Shown: positions 24,685-32,022, counted from the stretch's first letter. The stretch: DNA of 34,948 nucleotides from DAISLF01 sp964517345 (GCA_964517345.1 CAZFBZ010000009.1:1-34948), one strand, 5' to 3'. The notes: generated from the letters alone by a model not told the origin. Program-made: numbers and translations.

Positions 24685-25452
24685 CTAGGAAGAAAGCCAG
24701 CCTCCATCGACGCAGAGAGTGGCGCCGGTTATATACGACGCCTCCTCCGATGCGAGGAAAACGACGGCCGCGGAAATTTCTTCGGGCTTGCCCATCCGCC
24801 CGAGGGGGATGTGGGCGAGCATGGTCTGCATAGCTTCTTTGGGCATATTTGACGCTTTCACCATGGGCGTGTCGATGGCGCCGGGCGCGATGGCATTCAC
24901 GGTGATTCCGTACTGCGCCCACTCATCGGCAAGCGTCTCCGTCATCCCGAGAACTCCACCCTTGGAGGCGGTGTAATGCGCGGCCCCCGCGATGCCGATG
25001 CCGGTCCCGCCTGAGGCGATGGAGGAAATATTGATGATGCGCCCCCATTTGTTCTTCCGCATTTCCCTCGCCGCCCGCTGGGCGCAGAGGAACTGGCCTT
25101 TCAGATTGATCGCGAGCATCTCGTCCCATTCCTCTTCGGTAATATCCAACGCGGGTTTCGGTTTAAAAATTCCCGCGTTGTTCACCAGGATATCAACTCG
25201 TCCGAAGTGCGACACAACCGTATCGAAGACCGCATCGATCTCATCTTTTTTGGAAACATCCATGTGATAAGCATAGGACTCGCCGCCCTGCGCATCGATT
25301 TCCTCCGCCACGGCATCGCAGTCACTCTGTTTTCTGCCGGTCAGAATGACTTTTGCCCCCTGGGAGGCGAGGGCGATGGCATCGGCGCGGCCCATGCCGC
25401 TCCCGGCACCCGTGATGAGCGCGATTTTGCCGTAGAGGGTGAACATGGTCAT
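24685..25452 (-). CDS. SDR family NAD(P)-dependent oxidoreductase
   Basis: 255 aa (or 253 from the second ATG at 25446). Classical short-chain dehydrogenase: nucleotide-binding TGAGSGMGRA (14-23), NNAG (about 90-93), catalytic Ser in NISSIA, Tyr and Lys in HYTASKGG (YxxxK), and the PG motif in NAIAPGAIDTPM. The C-terminal block ITGATLCVDGGW is typical of the FabG-like subgroup. It reduces or oxidises a carbonyl or alcohol; the substrate cannot be told. The leader is pyrimidine-rich; a TATTAT hexamer lies about 70 nt upstream. It follows the flavodoxin gene on the same strand after 82 bp. Confidence 0.93.
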   Translation of the reverse strand: MTMFTLYGKIALITGAGSGMGRADAIALASQGAKVILTGRKQSDCDAVAEEIDAQGGESYAYHMDVSKKDEIDAVFDTVVSHFGRVDILVNNAGIFKPKPALDITEEEWDEMLAINLKGQFLCAQRAAREMRKNKWGRIINISSIASGGTGIGIAGAAHYTASKGGVLGMTETLADEWAQYGITVNAIAPGAIDTPMVKASNMPKEAMQTMLAHIPLGRMGKPEEISAAVVFLASEEASYITGATLCVDGGWLSS

Positions 25453-25534
25453 GCGGGGGAAAGAAATTAGCAGCAGCGTCGCTTCCCGATGCAGGGTCTC
25501 GTTGGCGTTCCTGCGAGGATAATACGGCGTGACT

Positions 25535-26056
25535 TCATGGGAGAACGGCGACAGGAGTCAGGGCGCGCTTGCGGATGTGTGCGGCTTTGCCGTGCTGCAG
25601 ATGATTGAGCAGTTTGTCGGTCCACTGATGGATGCGCTCCTCCTGACCGTAGGGTTCATTCACGAGGATAAGCGGGGGAACGAAGAGCGTGCCGTTGTGT
25701 TCCCGCTGGAAGCGCAGGAAGTGCTCCGTGCAGCGCGTGCGGAAGTAATAACGGTCATCTCCCAGGCTGATGAAAGTGACAGGCTTGCCACCGAGATCCA
25801 GATTCTTCGCTCTGTTGTTGAGCAGTGCATGCATGTGCATGTTGAGCTGCCCCTCGGTGCCGCCCGTGTTCCAGGTCCCCGAGCCCAGGATCAGGAGATC
25901 GCCGCGCAGAAGATCCTTGGGGTGGGCGCCCTCCGCGCGCTGCCGCTCAATAGCAATATCGGGCAGAATTCTGCGGAGGTAGGCGATCAGCGTGTCGACG
26001 ACGTATTCGGTATTCCCGCTGGTGGAGGCGTAAATGATATGAATAGAAGTGAACAT
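25535..26056 (-). CDS. Flavodoxin
   Basis: 173 aa. The FMN phosphate loop is intact: YASTSGNTEYV (Ser11-Thr16). The second FMN-contact loop is GSGTWNTGGTEG (58-69, with Trp62) and the third contains DDRYYF (100-105, with stacking Tyr), so it should bind FMN and carry electrons. It is longer than a minimal flavodoxin, with a C-terminal helical extension. It directly follows a degenerate paralogue on the same strand (15-bp gap). The partner is unknown. A 15-nt pyrimidine run stands just before the ATG. Confidence 0.9.
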   Translation of the reverse strand: MFTSIHIIYASTSGNTEYVVDTLIAYLRRILPDIAIERQRAEGAHPKDLLRGDLLILGSGTWNTGGTEGQLNMHMHALLNNRAKNLDLGGKPVTFISLGDDRYYFRTRCTEHFLRFQREHNGTLFVPPLILVNEPYGQEERIHQWTDKLLNHLQHGKAAHIRKRALTPVAVLP

Positions 26057-26071
26057 GAGAGAGAGGGGGGG

Positions 26072-26566
26072 TCAGGAGCACATGTGTGCCAAAACGGCAT
26101 GGGGATGATACGCGCTATCGGCGAGGAGTTTCTTCGCCCACCCCCGGATCTCTTGGTCATAGGCGTAGAGATCCTTGCCTGTCAGAAGGAGAGGAGGGAT
26201 GAAGGGCGTGCCATGCTGCGCATCGATGAATTCCTGGAATCTCCCCGAGAGGATTTCCGCCGTTTCCTCATCGCCGCTCAGGCTCACGCATGCGACTCTC
26301 CGTTCGTCGAGATGGACGTCTTTGGCCCGATCAAAAAGCAGCGAGTGCATATCCCGGTTGAGATCCTGTTCCCCTTCCTCTTCGGAAGAGACGAGCACGA
26401 GAATATCCCCTTCAAGCAGATCCCGCGCGCTGGAACGTCCCGCCGCCTGTTTGTCGATCATCACGGACGATGACGTGGAGGCCTTGGTCAAAGCTTCCAT
26501 GAGCCTGCTGGCCACGAACTTCGCGTGGCCGCCCTTCGATGCGTAGATGATCCGGATGGAGGACAT
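26072..26566 (-). CDS. Degenerate flavodoxin-like protein
   Basis: 164 aa from the ATG at 26566; the open frame runs on to 27001 but that part is antisense-frame noise inside the DUF6448 gene. Clearly a paralogue of the flavodoxin encoded next to it: IRIIYASKGGHAKFVASRL, DLLEGDILVLVSS, RDMHSLLFDRAKDVHL, and HGTPFIPPLLL all align. But the FMN phosphate loop reads SKGGHA instead of STSGNT, the second loop is acidic (SSEEEGEQ) and the aromatic residues of both FMN-contact loops are missing. FMN binding is probably lost or altered. It could be a regulator or partner of the true flavodoxin (inference). Confidence 0.85.
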   Translation of the reverse strand: MSSIRIIYASKGGHAKFVASRLMEALTKASTSSSVMIDKQAAGRSSARDLLEGDILVLVSSEEEGEQDLNRDMHSLLFDRAKDVHLDERRVACVSLSGDEETAEILSGRFQEFIDAQHGTPFIPPLLLTGKDLYAYDQEIRGWAKKLLADSAYHPHAVLAHMCS

Positions 26567-26574
26567 ATGCGAGA

Positions 26575-27213
26575 TTATGAGAGACGGCGCAAAACAGTTT
26601 CGGATGTGAAAGGGTGTCGCTTGCTGTAGGACCGCTCCAGCTTCTCCTTCACTACGGTCTCCGCCCTGCGAATGTCTTCCAGGCGGCCCGTGTCGGACAG
26701 AAGACACTGAAGCGCGTCCGCCAAATGCAGCAGCGCGATCTTTGCATCGATGTGCTTGCGCATCGCATCGGCATCGACGGGATCCGCTCCGGCGGTCGCC
26801 CTTACCCGATCCATGGTTTTTTCCAGTGCCTCTTCCATCAGATCCTCGAAGAAATCTTTCAGTTCGTCGAGGTCGTCGTTTTCCATCGCCTTCTCGGCAA
26901 GATGGACGGCCGGTCCAGGATCGCTGACCGCCGGCCTGAGCCCCGTGTACGGGATTCCTGCGCCGACGCAGTGCAATCGCACGATGGTCTCGCAGAACCA
27001 TTGGTCGGCGATCTTGCGTGCATCTTCTCCTTTTTCACGGGCGTGCATCACGCATTCGAATGCGTCGCGTGCCTCCTGCTCGGATTCCCTGGGAACCCAG
27101 GGAAGCACATGCAGCACGTGTACGTCTTCAATCGCCTTTCTCGCCGCCTGGGCGACCGGGCCGTCGATGGTGTCGCAATGGGGAAGCATCAAGAGCATGA
27201 GGGAATGAATCAT
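26575..27213 (-). CDS. DUF6448 family protein
   Basis: 212 aa, soluble, no signal peptide. The opening LPHCDTIDGPVAQAARKA, then VLPWVP, and the block QWFCETIVRLHCVGAGIPYT-GLRP match the DUF6448 family as I remember it; its function is unknown. His and Cys residues in LPHCD and in the HC and FCET segments might bind a metal. The C-terminal half is acidic and helical. Its ATG overlaps the stop of the upstream gene (ATGA), and its stop is 8 bp before the flavodoxin-like gene, so all four genes here are co-transcribed and probably coupled. Confidence 0.8.
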   Translation of the reverse strand: MIHSLMLLMLPHCDTIDGPVAQAARKAIEDVHVLHVLPWVPRESEQEARDAFECVMHAREKGEDARKIADQWFCETIVRLHCVGAGIPYTGLRPAVSDPGPAVHLAEKAMENDDLDELKDFFEDLMEEALEKTMDRVRATAGADPVDADAMRKHIDAKIALLHLADALQCLLSDTGRLEDIRRAETVVKEKLERSYSKRHPFTSETVLRRLS

Positions 27214-27542
27214 CAGTGACGCGCGTCTTTATCGAGCCAGTCGTCTTCCTCCGCCTCGATCCATTCCGTCCTGTCGCGCGACGGGACGATGTGCCCGCCC
27301 GCGCTGATCCTTTCGCTCCGCTCGAACGCCTCTTCCTGCAGATGCGCCTGACGAATCACATTGGGCGTTCCGGTACCGGGATAGTCCGTGCGCGTTGCGG
27401 CAGGCTCATTTTCAGTCGTGGCTTCGGTCGGGCGCGCAGGAAAACAACGCTCATGCTCGGGCAGGAACCTGCCGTGCATATCGCGTTTGGATGCGTGCAT
27501 GACGCGCGCGTGTGCCGATGGAATGGTGGAGCGCTTGGCCAT
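27213..27542 (-). CDS. Small basic-to-acidic protein of unknown function
   Basis: 109 aa from the ATG at 27542, before which a 19-nt pure pyrimidine tract stands. N-terminal part is basic (MAKRSTIPSAHARVMHASKR), the C-terminal part acidic (EWIEAEEDDWLDKD); low complexity and probably disordered. Not recognised; it somewhat resembles small stress-related or DNA-associated proteins with a KGD/HGRF-type segment. It is the first gene of the four-gene operon and overlaps the DUF6448 start by the ATGA arrangement. Confidence 0.6.
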   Translation of the reverse strand: MAKRSTIPSAHARVMHASKRDMHGRFLPEHERCFPARPTEATTENEPAATRTDYPGTGTPNVIRQAHLQEEAFERSERISAGGHIVPSRDRTEWIEAEEDDWLDKDARH

Positions 27543-27676
27543 GGGGAAGGAGAGAAGAGAACTACAGATGATCGGGAGCAAGAGGGGATTCGCGCCGCTC
27601 GATTTCGGGGCGCGTCCCTCCCTCATTCACGAGCGGGATGACGCTTCCTTCGTCCGGGAGAAGATAAAGAACATGA

Positions 27677-27772
27677 CTACGGAAAGAGTAAAAGACTCAG
27701 AATGCCGATCAATCCCGCGAACCCCAGGAACATCCTCTGTGCAGAGCCGGTGCTGTGCGTGCGGATGAGCAT
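27677..27772 (-). CDS. Putative 31-aa membrane peptide
   Basis: ATG at 27772 to TAG. The product has a polar, Thr/Ser/Arg-rich first half (MLIRTHSTGSAQR) and a single hydrophobic helix in the second (MFLGFAGLIGILSLLLFP). The clean split between a polar head and one membrane helix is what a single-pass small protein looks like. No conservation evidence is available from the window. Confidence 0.4.
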   Translation of the reverse strand: MLIRTHSTGSAQRMFLGFAGLIGILSLLLFP

Positions 27773-27800
27773 AATGAGGGGTGGTAAGAATGTGGTGGGA

Positions 27801-27827
27801 GCGGCAGGGCCCCCGAGACCCTGCCGC
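27801..27827. repeat. Perfect 9-bp hairpin without T run
   Basis: GCGGCAGGG at 27801-27809 pairs with CCCTGCCGC at 27819-27827 across a 9-nt loop. Neither side has a T run, so it is not an obvious intrinsic terminator. It lies 28 bp upstream of the start of the tiny minus-strand gene. Confidence 0.5.
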
Positions 27828-28216
27828 CCGTCTGATATGATCCACCTCCTTCATGACTCAATCTCCATCGAGAGATTCGTGCTTCTGCCCGTCGCCGCTT
27901 ACTTCACATGGACATCGGGCGCAGGGGTATCAGAAGGAGTTGGACCGCGTATGAAGATGGGATAAAGAGCAGGCGGGTCTCATCGATCAGCCGTCCGCCG
28001 AATCGCAGACTGTATGGGTAGTCTTGCGTGGACGGAAGATGGCCGGCGCGATGCGGCGCGAGCGATCGGGACGAACCACGTTCGCAGGCGGACGGAGAAT
28101 CGCGGGTGAGGCCGGTAGGTGACACGAGTGGGATCCATGTTGCAGAACCGACGCTACCCGTCATCGGAATTTCCGCAAGGGTCTGCGCAATACTCGAAAT
28201 ACAGAAAAGTCCGGAA

Positions 28217-28237
28217 CTCTGCACCGAATTGGACCAC
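28217..28237 (+). repeat. Left terminal inverted repeat of the IS element
   Basis: 21 bp, CTCTGCACC then GAATTGGACCAC. Matches the right end except for three positions. Confidence 0.75.
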
Positions 28238-28243
28238 ATTCCG

Positions 28244-29059
28244 TTATTTTTGAGCGGCAACCGTCGTGCCCTCACCCCGTCGTGCGTTTTTTTTGTCCGA
28301 CCAGGTCATGAGGAAATCATCCGGCAGCAACTCCGCGAGCTTTGTCGCCAGCGCCTCCGATGTCATCTGACGATTGTTGTATTTCCATTCCAATTCCTTC
28401 AGATACAGTCCGATGTTCCGCTTCCAGATTCCGTGATGCGGCCTCAGTCGTTCGCTCATCCATGCCCAGACCTGTTCCGCTCTGTCCCTGGGGCGTTCGC
28501 GGTCTTTGAAACGATGGAGTTTTCCCCGGCAGATGAATCCCGCGTATGCCGCATACAGCGATGCCGTCGGTGTTTCGGCTCCGGGTGAGAACAGGGGATC
28601 GATGTGGATCTGATTGCCCGGAAGCATTTTCATGCCGAAGACGGGGCTGTTGCCGTACACGCTGCCATGCATGGAATGATCATAGGCATCGATGCCCGAG
28701 AGCCGCTGGATCTGCTCCGGCCGGAGACTCTGTCGTGCGAGCAACAGACGGAAATCGTCGTACAGCGCTGCAACCAGTCTGTAGCGGTAGCCGGACAGCA
28801 TGGAGGCCTGCTGGGCCGTGAAGTTGATGGAGAAGCAGAGAAGGACATCCGCGCACTGCCTGAGGCGCACCGCGTCCGTCTTTTTTTCAGGATTGAACTT
28901 TGTGCCGCAGGCGCTGCATTTCTTGCGTCCGTCCTTGAGCGCATACAGCTTCGTGCGCACCCGGCATGACGGGCAGAGGAGATGACGGGAGCGATCCTGC
29001 GCATGGGAATGCGCTTTTCTGGTGAGCAGAGCCTGAATGGAATCGGACTGGATGATCAC
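28244..29059 (-). CDS. IS1595-type transposase, catalytic residues doubtful
   Basis: 271 aa from a GTG. An N-terminal zinc ribbon has two CxxC pairs (Cys29/32 and Cys48/51). A helix-turn-helix-like region follows (about 62-120), then an ISXO2-like domain ending in HHGIWKRNIGLYLKELEWKYNN (compare the family's HL-KECEWRFN block). The first acidic residue may be Asp127 in YDHSMHG, where the family has DES-x-FG. The second Asp, normally in a (Y/T)DSW segment, aligns with SLYAAY, and the later H-N-x-I-E motif is not visible. The frame is intact and full length for a short member. Either it is catalytically dead, or a divergent subgroup whose active site I misalign. Confidence 0.75.
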   Translation of the reverse strand: MIIQSDSIQALLTRKAHSHAQDRSRHLLCPSCRVRTKLYALKDGRKKCSACGTKFNPEKKTDAVRLRQCADVLLCFSINFTAQQASMLSGYRYRLVAALYDDFRLLLARQSLRPEQIQRLSGIDAYDHSMHGSVYGNSPVFGMKMLPGNQIHIDPLFSPGAETPTASLYAAYAGFICRGKLHRFKDRERPRDRAEQVWAWMSERLRPHHGIWKRNIGLYLKELEWKYNNRQMTSEALATKLAELLPDDFLMTWSDKKNARRGEGTTVAAQK

Positions 29060-29087
29060 GAGTTTGAAGCAAAATTGTAGCAGAAAA

Positions 29088-29108
29088 CTGGTCCAATCGG
29101 GTGCAGAG
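29088..29108 (-). repeat. Right terminal inverted repeat of the IS element
   Basis: Reads CTCTGCACCCGATTGGACCAG inward on the minus strand. See the left repeat. Confidence 0.75.
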
Positions 29109-29172
29109 GAAAGAAATAGGCGAACGGACAGATCCTGTTGACGCTCCGGGGGTTGTGTTTCGGTCTTTGCGT

Positions 29173-29595
29173 TCAGATCCGCCTGTGGCGGGATGGCGCC
29201 GCCTTCTCCGGGTCACGCGGCACCCTCCGCTCATTGCGCGGAAGGTACTGATCGATCTTGCCAACCAGTGCGGGGATATCGATGTTGCTCTTGATGAAAT
29301 AGTCGCTGACCCCGATGTTTCTGCACGCCTCCCTGTCGAGATTCCATACGACGTTTGAAAGCACGATCACGGGGAACGTATATCCCTTCTCCTGGATATG
29401 CTTCAGCACCGCGAACCCGTCGACATGCGGCATCAGCAGATCGAGAAGCACAAGGTCAGGCTGTTCCTTATCGATCTCCGTGATTCCCTGCCCGCCGTCT
29501 TTCGCCTGCCGGATGATGCGGTCGTCCCGTTGCAGGTGCCTCGCCCATGTTTTGCGGAGATACGGCTCGTCTTCGATGATCAGGATGTTCCGCAT
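29173..29595 (-). CDS. Single-domain response regulator
   Basis: 140 aa: one receiver domain (about 1-118) and a short basic tail. Conserved residues are present: Glu8-Asp9 acidic pair, phosphorylation site Asp52 (LVLLDLLMP), Ser80 (VIVLSN), Lys102 (YFIKS). No DNA-binding output domain follows, so it should act by protein contact or as a phosphate relay, like CheY or Spo0F. It lies 45 bp after the histidine kinase gene on the same strand and is its likely partner. A pyrimidine run precedes the ATG. Confidence 0.93.
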   Translation of the reverse strand: MRNILIIEDEPYLRKTWARHLQRDDRIIRQAKDGGQGITEIDKEQPDLVLLDLLMPHVDGFAVLKHIQEKGYTFPVIVLSNVVWNLDREACRNIGVSDYFIKSNIDIPALVGKIDQYLPRNERRVPRDPEKAAPSRHRRI

Positions 29596-29640
29596 GAGAG
29601 AGGGGTACGGGGCGCATCTTACTTTTCGCGCAACATCGCA

Positions 29641-30738
29641 TCAACGGTGTTTCGACGGCTTTGCCGGCAGCACGAGAGAAAACGTCGTGCCTTCCCCGGG
29701 CGTCGAGACAAAGGAAATGTCCGCCGTCAGGAGTTGCGCGAGAGAACGAACGAGATACAGGCCGAGGCCCGTTCCTGCGATCTCCGCATCAATGACGTTT
29801 CCCCCCCGGAAGAACATGGAAAACACCTGCCCCTGCTCGTGGTCCGGAATGCCCATGCCGACGTCTACTACGTCGATACGGACGCTGCCGCCTCTTTGCG
29901 TCGCCTTGAGGCGGATATCGGTCCCGTCGGCGGAATACTTGATGGCGTTGCTCAGGAGGTTGTGCAGAATCTCCCTGAGCAGTCGTTCGTCGCTTTCGAC
30001 GGAAAGACCCCGCGGGCACGCACATGCGAGGCGCTGGTTCTTCGCCTCATACTGCTGCCGGAAATCCAGGGCGAGGTTTTTGAAAAGCGCGTCCAGGCCG
30101 ATCCTGGCGACGCTGAGACCGATTTTACCCGCCTGCAGTTGCGAGAGGCGGAGAAGCGTCTCGATCGTTTCCGCCATCGCGACGGTCGCCCGTTCCGCGC
30201 TTTGAAAATCTTCTCTATCGTATCCGCTCAGTCCGCTGCCGATGCTTATCCGCAAGCTGCTCAGGGCGTTGCGGATGACGCTGAGGGGCGTGCGCAGCTG
30301 ATGCGATGCGAGCGACACAAACTGGGATCGGGCCACCTCTTCACGCTTGCGCTCCGTGATGACAAAACGGACGGAGATGTACCGTTCGGGCTTTCCCCGG
30401 TGATTGAGAATGGGAGCGATTGCCGTATCGACCCAGTAAAAACTTCCGTCCTTCGCCTTGTTCTTGATCTCGCCGCGCCACACTCTCCCGCCGGAGATCG
30501 TTTTCCAGAGATCCACGAAGAGGTCATCGGGCTGGTCCCCGGACTTCAGGATACGGTGATTTTTCCCCAGAAGCTCCTTGAGCGGGTACTGGGAGACCTG
30601 CACGAATTTCTCGTTCGCGTAGGTGATCTTCCCCTTTATGTCCGTCATGGAGACGAGCGCGGTGTGATTGAGCGCGTCGAGGAGCGCGCCCAGGTCTTTG
30701 TCCGCCAGCTTTTGGCCGAGTTGAGCGATGACTTTCAT
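29641..30738 (-). CDS. PAS-domain sensor histidine kinase
   Basis: 365 aa, no membrane helix, so cytosolic. PAS domain about 22-135 (ITYANEKFVQVSQYPLKELLG, then the DGSFYWVDTAIAPI segment typical of PAS/PAC). Dimerisation helix with phospho-acceptor His146 (FVSLASHQLRTPLS). ATPase domain: N box HNLLSNAIKYS (259-269), G1 DVGMGI (292-297), F box FSMFFRG, G2 GTGLGL (322-327). The G1 Asp is present, so it should be an active kinase. It starts 4 bp after the stop of the upstream membrane-anchored gene and precedes the response regulator, so the three form one operon. The signal sensed by PAS is unknown. Confidence 0.95.
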   Translation of the reverse strand: MKVIAQLGQKLADKDLGALLDALNHTALVSMTDIKGKITYANEKFVQVSQYPLKELLGKNHRILKSGDQPDDLFVDLWKTISGGRVWRGEIKNKAKDGSFYWVDTAIAPILNHRGKPERYISVRFVITERKREEVARSQFVSLASHQLRTPLSVIRNALSSLRISIGSGLSGYDREDFQSAERATVAMAETIETLLRLSQLQAGKIGLSVARIGLDALFKNLALDFRQQYEAKNQRLACACPRGLSVESDERLLREILHNLLSNAIKYSADGTDIRLKATQRGGSVRIDVVDVGMGIPDHEQGQVFSMFFRGGNVIDAEIAGTGLGLYLVRSLAQLLTADISFVSTPGEGTTFSLVLPAKPSKHR

Positions 30739-30742
30739 GGCG

Positions 30743-31714
30743 TCATTGGAAGATGTGATACAGCTCCAGCAGAATCAGCGTGAACCATCCGAGTTGCAGC
30801 ATCAGCTCGAAAAAATGCTTTTTGGAGATGCGGAAATTCTGCGAAATGATGTCGTAGGCATCCTCCAGCGTGTCGAGCTTCTGTTTGATGGAGTGCCGCC
30901 AGCCTTCCAGCTTGAATTTCCGCGCCGCGGTTTCGTAGAGCCGCGCCGAGTACCAATCTCCGATGAGCTTGATCTCGCGGATGATGGAGTCGAATTCGAT
31001 GATCGATGTCGCCTGCATGCTGATGACTTCTTTGTAGGCGCGGGACAGTTCACGGTTCCAGAACACGACACGGGAGACTTTTTTCGTCCGTATGAGCGTG
31101 TTAATGCGCTTCAGACGTTCGGACAGATCGTTATCCAGCATCCGGTACTGCAGGAGATGGAGATTGGCGAACTGCAGCAGGTCCACGATGGAATCGATCT
31201 TCCCGTCCTGCTGGAAGACGAATGCCCCATCCCAATCGATGACGACCAGGTCATTCTCTCCGTAGGTGATCTGGTTCTGGAGGGAATGTGCAATCTCGTT
31301 TTTGTGGAGCGGAAGCGGTTCGGATTTCAGAAAGCGGACGATCTCCCGGTCGCGAGGCAGGAACTGTTCCGCCGAACCGCGATACCCGTCAACGACGGCG
31401 AGCGCGTATTCCTCGGTGATGTCGAGCTGCGCTTTGTGCTTCCCGAGCAGGGATTTGCACTCCCCGATCATCTGCAGCCGCAGATCGAATGCCTCCTCCG
31501 AAAAAGCGTCCCGTATCTCCCGCACGCTCTCGGCAATGAGAATATTGGGCTGATACGCCTTTAGCATGACGTTTCCGGCCTTTTCGAGAACGATCTGATG
31601 CGGAATGGAAGCGGGAACATACGATGGCCCGCTCTGGGGTTCCACGAAAGCCTCCTCGGCCTGACCGCGGTCTACGTGCCCTTCTGCCAATACGAATGCC
31701 ACGATGCGGTGCAT
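30743..31714 (-). CDS. Membrane-anchored protein, RMD1/DUF155-like
   Basis: 323 aa with one hydrophobic helix at the extreme C terminus (about 303-322). The middle contains NDLVVIDWDGAFVF, then LLQFANLHLLQYRMLDNDL, followed by an amphipathic helical region and WRHSIKQKLDTLEDAYDIIS. This plan, a soluble domain, the FAN-x-x-LL-x-x-R motif, coiled helices, then a tail anchor, resembles the RMD1/YagE (DUF155) type; I am not certain. It is the first gene of the kinase operon, with a leaderless promoter (TATACT, 6 nt before ATG). It might localise or tune the kinase (inference). Confidence 0.65.
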   Translation of the reverse strand: MHRIVAFVLAEGHVDRGQAEEAFVEPQSGPSYVPASIPHQIVLEKAGNVMLKAYQPNILIAESVREIRDAFSEEAFDLRLQMIGECKSLLGKHKAQLDITEEYALAVVDGYRGSAEQFLPRDREIVRFLKSEPLPLHKNEIAHSLQNQITYGENDLVVIDWDGAFVFQQDGKIDSIVDLLQFANLHLLQYRMLDNDLSERLKRINTLIRTKKVSRVVFWNRELSRAYKEVISMQATSIIEFDSIIREIKLIGDWYSARLYETAARKFKLEGWRHSIKQKLDTLEDAYDIISQNFRISKKHFFELMLQLGWFTLILLELYHIFQ

Positions 31715-31720
31715 GAGCGC

Positions 31721-31746
31721 AGTATACGCGTACAGGCTGCTATACT
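31721..31746. promoter_or_regulatory. Divergent TATACT boxes, both leaderless
   Basis: Minus strand TATACT at 31721-31726, 6 nt before ATG 31714. Plus strand TATACT at 31741-31746, 7 nt before ATG 31754. The whole divergent region is only 39 bp, so the two polymerases would compete. Confidence 0.6.
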
Positions 31747-31753
31747 GGAGGGT

Positions 31754-32020
31754 ATGCAGGAGCTTTTCAGTTCGCCGGAGATGATGACGGCTTTTCTGAT
31801 CGTGCTTATAGCGGAGGCATTGTCACTGCTCCTGCTGTTCGTCAATATGCAGGTTTTCCGGAGCCAATCGGAAAAATACCGCCTGCTTCTCAGCAATCTC
31901 GGGGATCAGAGTGCCTGGGGAAAGCCGGGCCGCATTCTTATCCCGCTCTACATCCTGCTTACGCTTGGCGTGACGACCGTGACGACGGTGATATTTCTCT
32001 TTCAGCCGCACCTGCTCTGA
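31754..32020 (+). CDS. Small two-helix membrane protein
   Basis: 88 aa. Hydrophobic helices at about 11-31 and 60-84, with a polar loop containing many Ser, Gln and Arg between them. The frame can be extended to 31598 antisense to the neighbour, but TATACT 7 nt before ATG 31754 fixes the start. Not recognised. It is followed after 2 bp by the PH-domain membrane gene, so the two are one operon and may interact. Confidence 0.7.
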   Translation: MQELFSSPEMMTAFLIVLIAEALSLLLLFVNMQVFRSQSEKYRLLLSNLGDQSAWGKPGRILIPLYILLTLGVTTVTTVIFLFQPHLL

Positions 32021-32022
32021 CC

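Larger units (their letters stand above)
27543..28216. other. Gene-poor stretch before the IS-like element
   Basis: Contains one convincing tiny gene (27677-27772, minus), a 9-bp hairpin (27801-27827) and otherwise no frame I trust. A minus-strand frame at 27904-28275 is open for 123 codons but has no family resemblance, crosses the IS end and lacks start signals. It may be an eroded gene. Confidence 0.5.
28217..29108 (-). mobile_element. IS1595-like insertion sequence, 892 bp
   Basis: Terminal inverted repeats bound a single transposase gene. Left end CTCTGCACCGAATTGGACCA (28217 onward) and right end, read inward, CTCTGCACCCGATTGGACCA: 18 of these 20 match. The sequence GAA occurs just outside both ends, a possible short target duplication, though IS1595 members usually make about 8 bp. 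The element ends about 64 bp before the response regulator gene stop. Confidence 0.75.

Noticed and set aside
27904..28275. 123-codon minus-strand frame crossing the left end of the IS element
   Set aside because: No family resemblance, no start signal, and it runs across the IS boundary into the transposase 3' end. It may be an eroded gene, but I cannot support it as a CDS.
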